This document shows positions 48,675-57,808 of a DNA stretch of 64,000 nucleotides, in pieces. Made by a program: the position numbers and the translations under genes. The DNA is from Pseudoduganella violacea (GTDB lineage Bacteria; Pseudomonadota; Gammaproteobacteria; Burkholderiales; Burkholderiaceae_D): contig NZ_JACHXD010000010.1 of the NCBI RefSeq assembly GCF_014191875.1, forward strand, positions 124,001-188,000, written 5' to 3'. Positions within the stretch are counted from its first letter, which is position 1. Each line of letters opens with the position of its first letter. The notes beneath the pieces are model-generated. The model was not told the DNA's origin. It was given only the letters and a program-made list of their open reading frames with translations, and made no database searches.

Positions 48675-50111
48675 TCATTTTGCGGGGCGGCTGTAGAGGT
48701 CGATGGTGGCGCTGATGGCGTCGGCGCACACGGCGCAGAAGGATTCGCTTCGGTCGAACATCAGACATTGCTGCTGCGAACGGTAGTAGCCGGTGGCTTC
48801 GTAGTTGGCCCCCTCGAACGCGCCCACTTCATGCTTGTGCGGGGCTTTGCTGAACAGGGCGTTGGTCCAGGCCAGGTCGTCCTTGAATAACTTGCTCATC
48901 TCGGATTCGGGGCGGTTGGCTTTGCGCAGCTCGGCGCGCACTTTCTGGTATGCGCGCGAGTGTTCTTCATACTCTGCTTTGGGCCAAGCGGTCGGCAACG
49001 CCGTGCCGGTTTTCACAAATTTTTTCCATTTGACGTTGGCGGGGTCGCGCAGGGCGGTGACGTTGGGTTCCCAGGGTTCGCTGCGCTCGCCGCCGGTGGC
49101 GTAGGCGACCGGGGAGGTGTAGTACTCGTCGGCCAGGCCGGCGAAGTGGTGGCCGAATTCGTGCACGAAAAGGTAGTTGGCCCAGTCGCTATTCGCTGCG
49201 GCGGTGCTGAACTGGCCGTAGATGCCGCCACCGCCATAGGTGTCGTTATTCACCAGGATTTCGATGAATTCGTATGGCGCGTGCTGGGCGATGTCGCGCA
49301 GGGCGCGGTTGTCGGTGGTGAGCACGTAACGCTCGCTGCCGAAGATGTCGTAGCGCGTGCCGAGCGCGGAGGCGTGGTGCACATTGGTCGAAGGGCGGCT
49401 GACGCCGGACTCCTGGGTCGGCACGGCCAAGCCCCAGACATTGAAGTCCCCTGCCCTTTCCTTGAAGGGGCTGACCGTGAACAGGTAGTCGGCCAGGCGG
49501 CGCGCGGTCTGTTCGAATTTGGGCAGGTCGGCCTTGGTGTAGCCGTCGCCCAGGATCAGCAGGTCGACCTTCTGCGGCGAGGGGCCGCTCACGCGCAGCG
49601 GGGTGGGCTTGGCGGGCGCGGGCTCCTGCTTGCGCACCACGTCGAGGGCGTCAGTGTCGACGTCCACGCTCCAGGCGATGGAGAACTGGTTGCGTTCGTC
49701 GCGCTTGAGGATGCGCACGCGCACCGGCTTGTCCGGCTTGGGAAAGCGCACCGATTCGCTGAAGCCGCGGTTGGCCTTGCCCGCTTCATCGGTGCTGCGC
49801 CATTCGCCGAAGATGGTGGAGAAGCCGCGCGAGTACAGCAGCTGGCCGGTCTTCGCGTCCACCACTTCCACCTTGTTGATGCCGCGGTCCGTGTCGTCCA
49901 CGCTGCGCGACATATCGCCCGGCCATGGCAGCGGTTCGATCACCACGCGCTCCATGGCGTAGTGCTCGGACAGGGCATTGCCGCTGTGGAGGTAGTCGAT
50001 GCGGACGGTGGCGGGTTGCGCTGGTGCGGCACTGGCGGCGCAGCTGGCAAGCGCCAGCGCGGCGGCGGCGCCGGCACGGGCGAAGGCGAAGGCGAAGGCG
50101 GAAAACGGCAT
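48675..50111 (-). CDS. Secreted M64-family (IgA-peptidase-like) metallopeptidase
   Basis: 478 residues with a signal peptide (ALALASCAASAAPA). The zinc site is FVHEFGHHFAGLADEYY, the M64 signature HExGH with the following Asp/Glu. Preceding segments LLILGDGYTKADLPKFEQTARRLADYLFTVSPFKE and LVNNDTYGGGGIYGQFSTA are characteristic of M64. It is the last gene of the minus-strand run that holds the cyanophycinases (49-bp gap), so it may help to open protein-coated granules; that link is an inference. The start follows AGGAGACC. Confidence 0.9.
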   Translation of the reverse strand: MPFSAFAFAFARAGAAAALALASCAASAAPAQPATVRIDYLHSGNALSEHYAMERVVIEPLPWPGDMSRSVDDTDRGINKVEVVDAKTGQLLYSRGFSTIFGEWRSTDEAGKANRGFSESVRFPKPDKPVRVRILKRDERNQFSIAWSVDVDTDALDVVRKQEPAPAKPTPLRVSGPSPQKVDLLILGDGYTKADLPKFEQTARRLADYLFTVSPFKERAGDFNVWGLAVPTQESGVSRPSTNVHHASALGTRYDIFGSERYVLTTDNRALRDIAQHAPYEFIEILVNNDTYGGGGIYGQFSTAAANSDWANYLFVHEFGHHFAGLADEYYTSPVAYATGGERSEPWEPNVTALRDPANVKWKKFVKTGTALPTAWPKAEYEEHSRAYQKVRAELRKANRPESEMSKLFKDDLAWTNALFSKAPHKHEVGAFEGANYEATGYYRSQQQCLMFDRSESFCAVCADAISATIDLYSRPAK

Positions 50112-50160
50112 AAGGTCTCCTGGCTAGAAAAGTGTGCCGGCTATTCTAGCCCAGAGATCC

Positions 50161-51384
50161 TTATTTATAGCGGTAGAGCGGGTACTGTATTTCGATGGGG
50201 CGGATGTCGAGCCGCATATTGAGGATGGAGTAGGCTTCCGCCACCGAGGACGAGTAGCCGACGCTGTCGCCGGTTTTGCTGAACTTAAATTCGAAGCCCA
50301 GTTCGTGCAGCGGTTCGGATGGATGGCCGATGGCGATGCCGACGGCTTCCTTCTGCGCGTTGTCGATCAGCTTTTCCATCAGGTCGATGACGGCGTTCGG
50401 CCCCAGGATATCGGCTGTGAAGATCGGCAGGTTCAGGCTGGGGCGCGCCGGATCGAGCAGGCCGTCAACCTTTTCCGGCGAGGGGATGAAGCGGCGCTGG
50501 TCGATATCGTATTTGTCGCCGCGGTCCAGATAGCTCAGATTGACGCCGCTGATATTGAAACCGATGGCCTTGGGGTCGGTGCTGGCGCGCGTCAGGTCGA
50601 TCAGCAGCGCGCCCTTGTAGCCGACGATTTCGACCTGGCGCTTGCTGTCGATGACCATGGCGGTGTTTTCGTCGATGCCCAGGCCGATCTTGTAGCCCTT
50701 TTTCAGCATGGCGGGAATCATGCGCGCAAAGCGGCCGCGCGTGAGCAGATGCTGGTCAATGAAGATGTCGTCGCCGATAAAGCCCAGTCCCGGCGCGATC
50801 TCGCGGCCTTCGTTGACGCCGCTGCGCAAGGTGCTGAAGACGGTCTTCACCTCGTAGAACATGGTGCTGCTCATGATGGCCGCGCCGGCGCTGGTGCCGG
50901 CCACCACGCCGCCGCGCCGGTACACGTCCCATACTGCGTCGAGCAGCGCGCTGCGGCTGCCGTCGGCCCGGACCATGGCTTGCGTGATGCGCGCCTGGTC
51001 GCCGCCGGAAAAATAGACGCCGCCGGCCGAACGCACCGATGCGGCCAGCGCCGCATCCTCGGCCACTTTGCGGAAGTCGCTGCCTTCCAGCTTGACCGCC
51101 AGCGGCACCAGGAAGGCGTCCGCCCCATGCTGGTTCAGGCGGCCCACGATGAACTGGCCGGAGCGCGCCGGATTGGCCGCCGCCGAGGGGAAGACGGCGA
51201 TGCGCGCGCCCTTGCCGCCGGCCAGCTGCACGATGCGCTGCCAGACCGGCGCATTGTCGCCGCGCAGAGCACCGCCGATGATGACCAGCGAGCCTTTCGG
51301 CGTTTCCGCCGCCTGGGCGCCGCCGCCCATGAGCGGCATGGCCGCCAGGGCGAAATGCATGAGGAGTTTGCGCAGCGCCAGCAT
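50161..51384 (-). CDS. Secreted cyanophycinase (peptidase S51), paralogue 1
   Basis: 407 residues with a signal peptide ending GGGAQAAE. Catalytic-site residues match cyanophycinase: Gln130 in FSGGDQARIT, nucleophile Ser165 in AGTSAGAAIMS, D210 and H212 in FIDQHLLTRGR, and Glu239 in GIDENTA. Cyanophycinases are serine hydrolases that cut multi-L-arginyl-poly-L-aspartate into beta-Asp-Arg dipeptides; secreted ones act on polymer outside the cell. The extra C-terminal domain of about 120 residues (ending YPLYRYK) is common to both paralogues. It lies 10 bp after paralogue 2. Confidence 0.9.
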   Translation of the reverse strand: MLALRKLLMHFALAAMPLMGGGAQAAETPKGSLVIIGGALRGDNAPVWQRIVQLAGGKGARIAVFPSAAANPARSGQFIVGRLNQHGADAFLVPLAVKLEGSDFRKVAEDAALAASVRSAGGVYFSGGDQARITQAMVRADGSRSALLDAVWDVYRRGGVVAGTSAGAAIMSSTMFYEVKTVFSTLRSGVNEGREIAPGLGFIGDDIFIDQHLLTRGRFARMIPAMLKKGYKIGLGIDENTAMVIDSKRQVEIVGYKGALLIDLTRASTDPKAIGFNISGVNLSYLDRGDKYDIDQRRFIPSPEKVDGLLDPARPSLNLPIFTADILGPNAVIDLMEKLIDNAQKEAVGIAIGHPSEPLHELGFEFKFSKTGDSVGYSSSVAEAYSILNMRLDIRPIEIQYPLYRYK

Positions 51385-51394
51385 GGTTCAAGCC

Positions 51395-52690
51395 TTATTT
51401 ATAGCGGTACAGCGGTTGCTGCAACTGGATCGGACGGATGTCCAGGCGCAGCTTGAGCACCGAATACGCCTCCGCCTCGCTGGAGGTGTAGCCGACGCTG
51501 TTCAGGGTTTTGCTGAAGCGGAATTCAAAGCCCAGGTCCGGATACGGGTCGCGCGGGTTGCCGAAGGCGATGCCGATGGCTTCCTGCTGGGCGTTGTCGA
51601 TCAGGTTGCCCATCAGGTCGAGCACCGCGTTGTTGCCGAGGATATCGTTGGTAAACACCGGTTCGCGCATATCGGGCTGGTTCGGATCGAGCTTGCCGTC
51701 GGCCTTGTCCGGCGCCGGGGTGAAGGCGCGCGTCACCAGGTTGAACTTGTCGCCCCGGTCCAGGTAGCTGATGGCGGCATTGCTGATGTTGAAGCCTTTC
51801 ACGCCACGGTCGGTGATGGCGCTGGACAGGTCGATCAGCAGCGCGCCGCTATAGCCGATGATTTCCACCTCGCGGTCGGAGTTGACCACCATGGCGCTGT
51901 TCTCGTCGATGCCCAGGCCGATGTGGTAGCCCTTTTTCAGCATCACGGGAATCATGCGCGCAAAGCGGCCGCGCACCAGCAAGTGCTGGTCGACGAAGAC
52001 GTCGTTGCCGATGAAGCCCAGGCCGGGAGCGATTTCGCGGCCGTCGGTCACGCCCATTTTCAGCATGTCCAGCACCGGCTTGGCGTCGTAGAACATGGTG
52101 GTGCTCATGATGGCGGCGCCAGCGCTGGAGCCGGCCAGCACGCCGCCGCGGCGGTAGGTGTCCCAGATGGCGTCGAGCAAGGCGCTATGCGTGCCGTCGG
52201 CGCGCACCAGGGCTTGCGTGATGCGCGCCTGGTCGCCGCCGGCGAAGTAGATGCCGGCGGAGTTGCGGATCATTTCCACCAGCACCGGATCTTCGGCCGC
52301 CTTGCGGTAGTCGCTGCCGCTGTACATCACGCCGATCGGCACGAAGAAGGCGTCGGCGCCATACTGATTGAGCTTGGCGATGGTGCTGTTGGCCGATTTT
52401 TCCGGATTGATCGATGCCGCGCCGAAAACGGCGATGCGCGCGCCCTTGCCGCCCGAAAGCTGCACGATGCGCTGCCACACTTCGGCATTGTCGGCGCGCA
52501 GGCCGCCGCCGATGATGACCAGCGTACCTTTCGGCGGCTGCACCACCGGCTTGGCCGGCGGCACCGCCGCTTTCACGGTCTTGGTGTTCTTCACGGCGGA
52601 CGCCTCGGCGCAGCCTTGCAGGCCGAAACTGGCGAGCACGATCAGCGCAGTCGTGCCCAGACGTTTAAGCGATAAGAATAAAGAGTTCAT
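51395..52690 (-). CDS. Secreted or lipid-anchored cyanophycinase, paralogue 2
   Basis: 431 residues. The N-terminus ends in a lipobox-like GLQGC (Cys27), so it may be anchored in the outer membrane. The catalytic set is intact: Gln154 (AGGDQARIT), Ser189 (AGSSAGAAIMS), D234 and H236 (FVDQHLLVRGR). It is clearly homologous to paralogue 1 along the entire length, including the C-terminal extension, so the pair arose by tandem duplication. The start has GGAAAGGC upstream. It follows the TonB receptor by 59 bp. Confidence 0.9.
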   Translation of the reverse strand: MNSLFLSLKRLGTTALIVLASFGLQGCAEASAVKNTKTVKAAVPPAKPVVQPPKGTLVIIGGGLRADNAEVWQRIVQLSGGKGARIAVFGAASINPEKSANSTIAKLNQYGADAFFVPIGVMYSGSDYRKAAEDPVLVEMIRNSAGIYFAGGDQARITQALVRADGTHSALLDAIWDTYRRGGVLAGSSAGAAIMSTTMFYDAKPVLDMLKMGVTDGREIAPGLGFIGNDVFVDQHLLVRGRFARMIPVMLKKGYHIGLGIDENSAMVVNSDREVEIIGYSGALLIDLSSAITDRGVKGFNISNAAISYLDRGDKFNLVTRAFTPAPDKADGKLDPNQPDMREPVFTNDILGNNAVLDLMGNLIDNAQQEAIGIAFGNPRDPYPDLGFEFRFSKTLNSVGYTSSEAEAYSVLKLRLDIRPIQLQQPLYRYK

Positions 52691-52749
52691 GTTGCCTTTC
52701 CTGCACTGATAACTCTATTGCAAAAACTTTACACAAGCATGACAGCGCA

Positions 52750-55500
52750 TCACTTGAATGCGTAGTTGGCGCTGGCATAGAAACGGCGTCCACGCGGATC
52801 GGTATAGCTTGGATCATAGCCCGAAAGGAAGTGGAATGCCTGATTGGAGTACGGCGGGCTCTTGTCGAACAGATTCTGGATGCCGACGCGCAGTTTGAGC
52901 TGCTTGCTCCAGGCGTAGGAACCCGACATATCCCACAGCGAATACGCTTTCACATGGTTAGCCTTGACCACGCTGCCATCGGTCGGATTGATGGCTGAGT
53001 TCTGGTCTTCGTAGCCGGAGGAGAAGCTGTTCGACAGCGTGGCCGCGAATGGTCCCTGGTCCCAGTCCAAGCTGATGGTGTGGCGCCAGCGCTGCACCAC
53101 GCCCTCGGTGACGAAGCGGTTCAGGTTGGAGATGAAGGCATCGCCCGGCGCGGTCTGGATCTTGGACGCCAGCACATAAGTGCCGTTCAGGTGCGCGCCG
53201 AAGCGGCCCACGCCAGTGTGGATATTGTGCACGTCCACCACCAGGTCGATGCCGCTGGCTTTCTGCGCGCCGCGGTTTTCCTTGCGCAGGTCGATGTAAT
53301 CGATCTTGCCGTCTTCGTCGCGGTGCACCAGGGAGCCGTACTTACCCAGGTTGCCGAGGATGATGTCGTCGCCGATTTCGCTGATCAGATTGGTGCGCTT
53401 GATATTCCAGTAGTCGGCGCTGACGGTCAGGTGCTGGCCCGGCTCCATCACGGCGCCCAGCGAGAACTGCTTGCTGCGTTCCGGCTTCAGGTTGGCGTTG
53501 CTGTAGCGGCGCGTGCTCCAGTTGTCGGCGCAGTCGGAGTAGTCGTTTTCCACCGTGGCGCAATAGACCGGATCGGGCAGGGTCGCCGTGCTGCTGTACA
53601 CCGTGGGACGGTACAGTTCCGACATGGACGGCGCGCGGAAGCCGCGTCCCATCGAAGCGCGCACCAGCAGCGATTTGCTCGGCGTGTAGCTCAAGCCCAC
53701 TTTCGGGCTGAGGGCGCCGCCGACCTTCTGGTAACGGTCGTAGCGGGCCGAGATCTGGGCCTGGATCTCCTTGGTGAAAGGCGCCAGCAGCTCGCCAAAG
53801 ACGCCGGCCACGCGGCGGCTGTCGCTGGTGGCCTTGCCGCCTTCGGGCGCGTCGTCGTTATTGATGTTATTGCTCATCAGCAGAGCCGATGGATTGAAAT
53901 TGGTGCGCTCGCGGCGCACTTCGCCGCCCACGGCCAGCGACAGTTCGCCGCCCGGCAGCGTGGTCAGGGCGCGCGAGGCCTTCATATCGAGGCTGTCCAT
54001 GGTGCCGCGCGCGCGGCGCACCACGTCGTTGACCTGGATGCTGTCGATCAGCGCCTGGCCTGCGGGGCTGGAAGGGCCGAAGGGATTGATGCGGCCATCG
54101 GCGATGCCCTGCTTGAGTTCCTTGTACAGCAGGTAGCCGTGGGTGTCCTTGTCCTTGACGGTGTTGACGCTGTGGTTGTAGCCCACGTCATAGTCCCAGC
54201 CGCCAAGCACGCCGCTGATGCCAAGCACGTAGCGCTGGCCTTCGCTGGTCAACTCGCTGGTGCGGCGGCCGGCTTCGTTCAGGCGCAGGCGCACTTCCAG
54301 CTCGCCCTTCTCGTCGTCATCCAGGCTATCCAGGCCGGTATTGGCCAGTTGCGGGATCTTGCGGTAATCGATGCCGGCGGTGACGCGCGCGGCCGAACCG
54401 ACGTAGTAGCTGCGCGAGCGGCTCAGCGCCACCTCGGCATAGGCCTGGGTATCGCTATTGATCCTGAAGACGCCGCGGCTCAGCAGGTTCTGCTTCTCGG
54501 TTTTGGGATACAGCTCGGTGTCGCCCATGTAATCGTAGGTACAGGCATCCTGGCCGCCGGTGCCGCCCGGCAGGTACAGATTGGCCGGCGGATTGCATTT
54601 CGGGATCGACAGATTAATCATGCGGTTGGTGATCGGCTTGCCGTTCAACTGGAAGCCGATTTCCTGCAGATGGTCGCGCTGGGCCGAGGTCAGGCGGATA
54701 TTGCCCGGGCTGGTGAAGCCGGACAGCAGGTGGCCCAGACGCTGCGGCACCTGCAGCTCGGAGACGAATTTGCGCTGCGAGGTGCTGAGGCGGTCGGTGC
54801 GCTGCGCATCGAACACGGCGAAGACGTTATAGCCATCATCCTGCAAGTCGCCGATGCCGCCGCTGATGGAGACGGTGCGCTTGCCGGCGCCACCCTCGTC
54901 GGTTTTCAGGCCGTAGGCGTTCAGTTCCACGCCGCGGAAGTCCTTGCGCGTGATGAAGTTGATCACGCCGCCGATGGCGTCGGTGCCGTACAGCGAGGAG
55001 GCGCCGTCGAGCAGCACTTCCACGCGCTGGATGGCGGCCGCCGGAATATTGTTCAGGTCCACGCCGGTATCGTCGCCGGGCGAGGCGAAATTGGCCATGC
55101 GGCGGCCGTTCAGCAGCACCAGGGTGGAGGAAGTACCGATGCCGCGCAGATTGGCGCTGTTGAAGCCGCGCTGGTCGCCGCCCACATTGATGCTGGCGCC
55201 ATCGGTCAGGCCGCCCACATTGGCGCTGATGCGCGTCATCAGTTCGGCAGCCGTGGTGACGCCGGTCTTGTCGATTTCAGCACGGGTGATCACCTGCACC
55301 GGCAGCGGGGTTTCCGATTCGATCTGCTTGATGGCCGAACCGGTGATTTCCACGCGCGGCAGGACGGGCGCGTTCTGCGCCTGCGCGCCCTGGGCCAACA
55401 GGCTGGCGGCGACGCCCGCGCCGAGCGCCAGGCGCACCGACAGGGCCAGAGTGGAAAGCGGAAGATGCTTGCTGCCTTGCTGCGGGTGTGGCTTGCTCAT
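52750..55500 (-). CDS. TonB-dependent outer-membrane receptor
   Basis: 916 residues with a signal peptide (SLLAQGAQA-Q). Plug domain (about 45-165: VEITGSAIKQIESETPLPVQVITRAEIDKTGV, LRGIGTSSTLVLLNGRRMA, LLDGASSLYGTDAIGGVINF) is followed by a 22-strand barrel ending DPRGRRFYASANYAFK. The last residues NYAFK fit an outer-membrane insertion signal. It imports a large or scarce substrate using TonB energy. By context (cyanophycinases on one side, RpiR on the other) the substrate is probably cyanophycin oligomers or beta-Asp-Arg; this is inferred. Confidence 0.93.
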   Translation of the reverse strand: MSKPHPQQGSKHLPLSTLALSVRLALGAGVAASLLAQGAQAQNAPVLPRVEITGSAIKQIESETPLPVQVITRAEIDKTGVTTAAELMTRISANVGGLTDGASINVGGDQRGFNSANLRGIGTSSTLVLLNGRRMANFASPGDDTGVDLNNIPAAAIQRVEVLLDGASSLYGTDAIGGVINFITRKDFRGVELNAYGLKTDEGGAGKRTVSISGGIGDLQDDGYNVFAVFDAQRTDRLSTSQRKFVSELQVPQRLGHLLSGFTSPGNIRLTSAQRDHLQEIGFQLNGKPITNRMINLSIPKCNPPANLYLPGGTGGQDACTYDYMGDTELYPKTEKQNLLSRGVFRINSDTQAYAEVALSRSRSYYVGSAARVTAGIDYRKIPQLANTGLDSLDDDEKGELEVRLRLNEAGRRTSELTSEGQRYVLGISGVLGGWDYDVGYNHSVNTVKDKDTHGYLLYKELKQGIADGRINPFGPSSPAGQALIDSIQVNDVVRRARGTMDSLDMKASRALTTLPGGELSLAVGGEVRRERTNFNPSALLMSNNINNDDAPEGGKATSDSRRVAGVFGELLAPFTKEIQAQISARYDRYQKVGGALSPKVGLSYTPSKSLLVRASMGRGFRAPSMSELYRPTVYSSTATLPDPVYCATVENDYSDCADNWSTRRYSNANLKPERSKQFSLGAVMEPGQHLTVSADYWNIKRTNLISEIGDDIILGNLGKYGSLVHRDEDGKIDYIDLRKENRGAQKASGIDLVVDVHNIHTGVGRFGAHLNGTYVLASKIQTAPGDAFISNLNRFVTEGVVQRWRHTISLDWDQGPFAATLSNSFSSGYEDQNSAINPTDGSVVKANHVKAYSLWDMSGSYAWSKQLKLRVGIQNLFDKSPPYSNQAFHFLSGYDPSYTDPRGRRFYASANYAFK

Positions 55501-55548
55501 TCGGGGATCCCCATTTTTTATTGTAGAAGTTGTTATATTAGCGCCTGC

Positions 55549-56457
55549 TTAACGCTTGCCATACAAGTAAGTGGCTATCACCTCCGTTAATTGGGCCGCT
55601 TTTTCCACATTGCCGCGGTTGGACACCATCAGCGCCGCAGCCAGCGCCTCGATCACGGCCAACGCCGTGCTGTTACTGCTGGGTAGCACCGGATGCACGC
55701 TTTGGGCGCACAGCAGGTGGTCGGCCAGCGCCGCCAGCGGCGAGGCCGGCGAATCCGTCAGCGCCACGATGGCGGCCTTGCGGTCCCTGGCAAAGCTGGC
55801 CAGGCGGCAGCAGTCAACGGTATAGCGCGGGAAGGAGATGGCCACCACCACGTCCTTCTCCGAGATATTCACCAGGTGGCCGGCGGCCACCTCCGATCCT
55901 CCGATGCCCACCACCTCCACCACATGCGCGCAGAAAGGCTGCAGGTGCTGCACCATGGCGCCCGCCAGATGCGAGGACAGGCCGAAGCCCATCACATACA
56001 CGGTGCGCGCGCGGGTCAGCTTGCGCACCACGGCTTCGATCTGGGGCTGGGCCAGGTTGCTGGCCGTGGTGGTGATATTGGCCAGGGCGTATTCGAGCGA
56101 CTCGGCCACCGGCGCGGCGCGGCGGCGCTGCTCGATGGAGCTGCGCAGCTTTTCCACCGGCTGCAGCACTTCCTGCAGGGTGTCGGCCACGGCGCCGCGC
56201 ATGGCGGCGTAATTGCGAAAGCCGATGTCGCGCGCGAAGCGGCTGACCGTGGCGGTCGACACCCGGCAGCTGTCGGCCAGCTCCTCGATGCCGAGCGCGG
56301 TCACGCGCATCTGATGGCGCAGCAGATAGTTCGCCAGCGTTTTCTTGTTGTGGGAAGAGCCGTCGTCGGCCAGCACGCGCAGCAGCAGCCGGCCCAACGC
56401 CGAATGGGCGAACGCCACTTCAGGCGAGGAAGCTTCGGCGGCGATGGATGGTTTCAT
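55549..56457 (-). CDS. MurR/RpiR-family transcriptional regulator
   Basis: 302 residues. N-terminal HTH_6 (TALGIEELADSCRVSTATVSRFARDIGFRNYAAMR) and a C-terminal SIS domain (VYVMGFGLSSHLAGAMVQHLQP, DVVVAISFPRYTVDCCRLASFARD). SIS domains bind phosphosugars or related ligands; in this context the ligand could be a product of dipeptide degradation. It is divergent from cphZ-like 56668 and upstream of the TonB receptor (48-bp gap), a position typical of the local regulator. Confidence 0.92.
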   Translation of the reverse strand: MKPSIAAEASSPEVAFAHSALGRLLLRVLADDGSSHNKKTLANYLLRHQMRVTALGIEELADSCRVSTATVSRFARDIGFRNYAAMRGAVADTLQEVLQPVEKLRSSIEQRRRAAPVAESLEYALANITTTASNLAQPQIEAVVRKLTRARTVYVMGFGLSSHLAGAMVQHLQPFCAHVVEVVGIGGSEVAAGHLVNISEKDVVVAISFPRYTVDCCRLASFARDRKAAIVALTDSPASPLAALADHLLCAQSVHPVLPSSNSTALAVIEALAAALMVSNRGNVEKAAQLTEVIATYLYGKR

Positions 56458-56479
56458 TACTCTCCCGGCACTGCATGCA

Positions 56480-56495
56480 TGTAAATCGTTTTACA
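56480..56495. promoter_or_regulatory. Candidate RpiR operator
   Basis: TGTAAAtcgtTTTACA is a perfect 6+6 inverted repeat with a 4-base spacer, 22 bp before the regulator start and within the divergent promoter region 56458-56667. A further TTTACA half site is at 56577-56582. The RpiR-family protein HexR binds a similar TGTAxTTxxxxTACA-type site. Function as an operator here is inferred. Confidence 0.45.
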
Positions 56496-56667
56496 GAAAT
56501 TACGGTGGCGAAAAAATCAATTAGATCCGACTTTACGCACATCATGCGCAAAACTCAATATTTTTCTGCAGGAATATTTACATCAATTTACTTTGTGAAA
56601 ATCGTGCTACATAATGAAGCAAATTCCGGGGCAAAATCCCCACCGCGGCGCCAACACAGGGCAACCC

Positions 56668-57798
56668 ATGCAAGCACACAAACATCCGATTTCGGCGCCG
56701 CACAGCAGCGCCAGCTATGAGCTCCACAGCTTCCACTTCGGCACGCCCGGCCAGGGCAAGAAGGTATATATCCAGGCCTCGCTGCACGCCGACGAAGTGC
56801 CGGCCATGCTGGTGGCCCAGTTCCTGCGCAAGCGCCTGACCGCGCTGGAGGCCGAGGGCAAGGTGCGCGGCGAAATCATCCTGGTGCCGGCCGCCAATCC
56901 CATCGGCCTGGCGCAAGCCGTGCACGGCGCGCCCTTCGGCCGCTTCGAGCTGGCCAGCGGCGTCAATTTCAACCGTGGCTTCAAGCACGTGGCCGAGGAA
57001 CTCAAGCAATCGCTGGCCGGCCTGCTGGGCGGCGATGCGCAGGAAAACATCCGCCTGGTGCGCGAACATGCGCGCCAGTCCATCGCGCGCTGGCAGCCGG
57101 CCAGCGATGCCGAGACGCTGAAAAAGCACTTGCTGGACATGGCCATCGACGCCGACTTCGTCTTCGACCTGCATTGCGATAACGAGGCCGCGTTGCATAT
57201 CTACGCCGGCACGCCATTAGCGCCGGCCGTGGAGCCGCTGGCGCGCCTGATGGGCGCCCAGGCCGTGCTGCTCTCGCTGGCCGCCGGCGGCGAACCGTTC
57301 GACGAGGCCTGCAGCCGCCTGTGGTGGGATCTGCAAAGCCATTTCGGTCCCGCCACGCCGATTCCGCCGTCCTGCATGGCGGTGACGGTGGAACTGCGCG
57401 GCGAGATGGATGTGCATTACGAGCTGGCCGAGCGCGACGCCGAAGCCCTGCTCTGCTACCTGACCCTGAACGGCGTGATCGAGGGCGATGCGGCCGGCGT
57501 GGCCACCGCCCTGCCCGCGCCGCTGTGCGCCATGACGCCGCTGGAAGGTTCGGAACCGATCATCGTGCCGCACGCGGGGGTGCTGGTCTACCACCGCCAG
57601 CTGGGCGAACGCCTGAAGGCCGGCGATGTGGTGGCCGATGTGATCGATCCCGTGAGCGGCCACACCACGCCGCTGCGCTGCACGGTGGGTGGCATCTTCT
57701 ACGCCCGCACGGCGCACCGCCACGTGCTGCGCGGCTGGAACGCGGGCAAGGTGGCCGGGGCGCGGGCTTACCGCGCCGGCGACCTGCTGAGCCAATAA
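56668..57798 (+). CDS. cphZ: Aspartoacylase/succinylglutamate desuccinylase-family metallohydrolase, probable cyanophycin dipeptide hydrolase
   Basis: 376 residues. Zinc ligands H40 and E43 in ASLHADEVPAM and a later histidine in VFDLHCDNEA; the catalytic glutamate is probably in VTVELRGEMD. The C-terminal region (IIVPHAGVLVYHRQLGERLKAGDVVADVIDP) is a lipoyl-like barrel found in this family. CphZ/AotO, which splits beta-Asp-Arg into Asp and Arg, belongs to this family, and the neighbouring cyanophycinases support the assignment. Other substrates (N-acyl amino acids) are not excluded. The ATG at 56668 has AGGG upstream; a frame start at 56614 is less likely. Confidence 0.75.
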   Translation: MQAHKHPISAPHSSASYELHSFHFGTPGQGKKVYIQASLHADEVPAMLVAQFLRKRLTALEAEGKVRGEIILVPAANPIGLAQAVHGAPFGRFELASGVNFNRGFKHVAEELKQSLAGLLGGDAQENIRLVREHARQSIARWQPASDAETLKKHLLDMAIDADFVFDLHCDNEAALHIYAGTPLAPAVEPLARLMGAQAVLLSLAAGGEPFDEACSRLWWDLQSHFGPATPIPPSCMAVTVELRGEMDVHYELAERDAEALLCYLTLNGVIEGDAAGVATALPAPLCAMTPLEGSEPIIVPHAGVLVYHRQLGERLKAGDVVADVIDPVSGHTTPLRCTVGGIFYARTAHRHVLRGWNAGKVAGARAYRAGDLLSQ

Positions 57799-57808
57799 GG
57801 ATCCGCGC

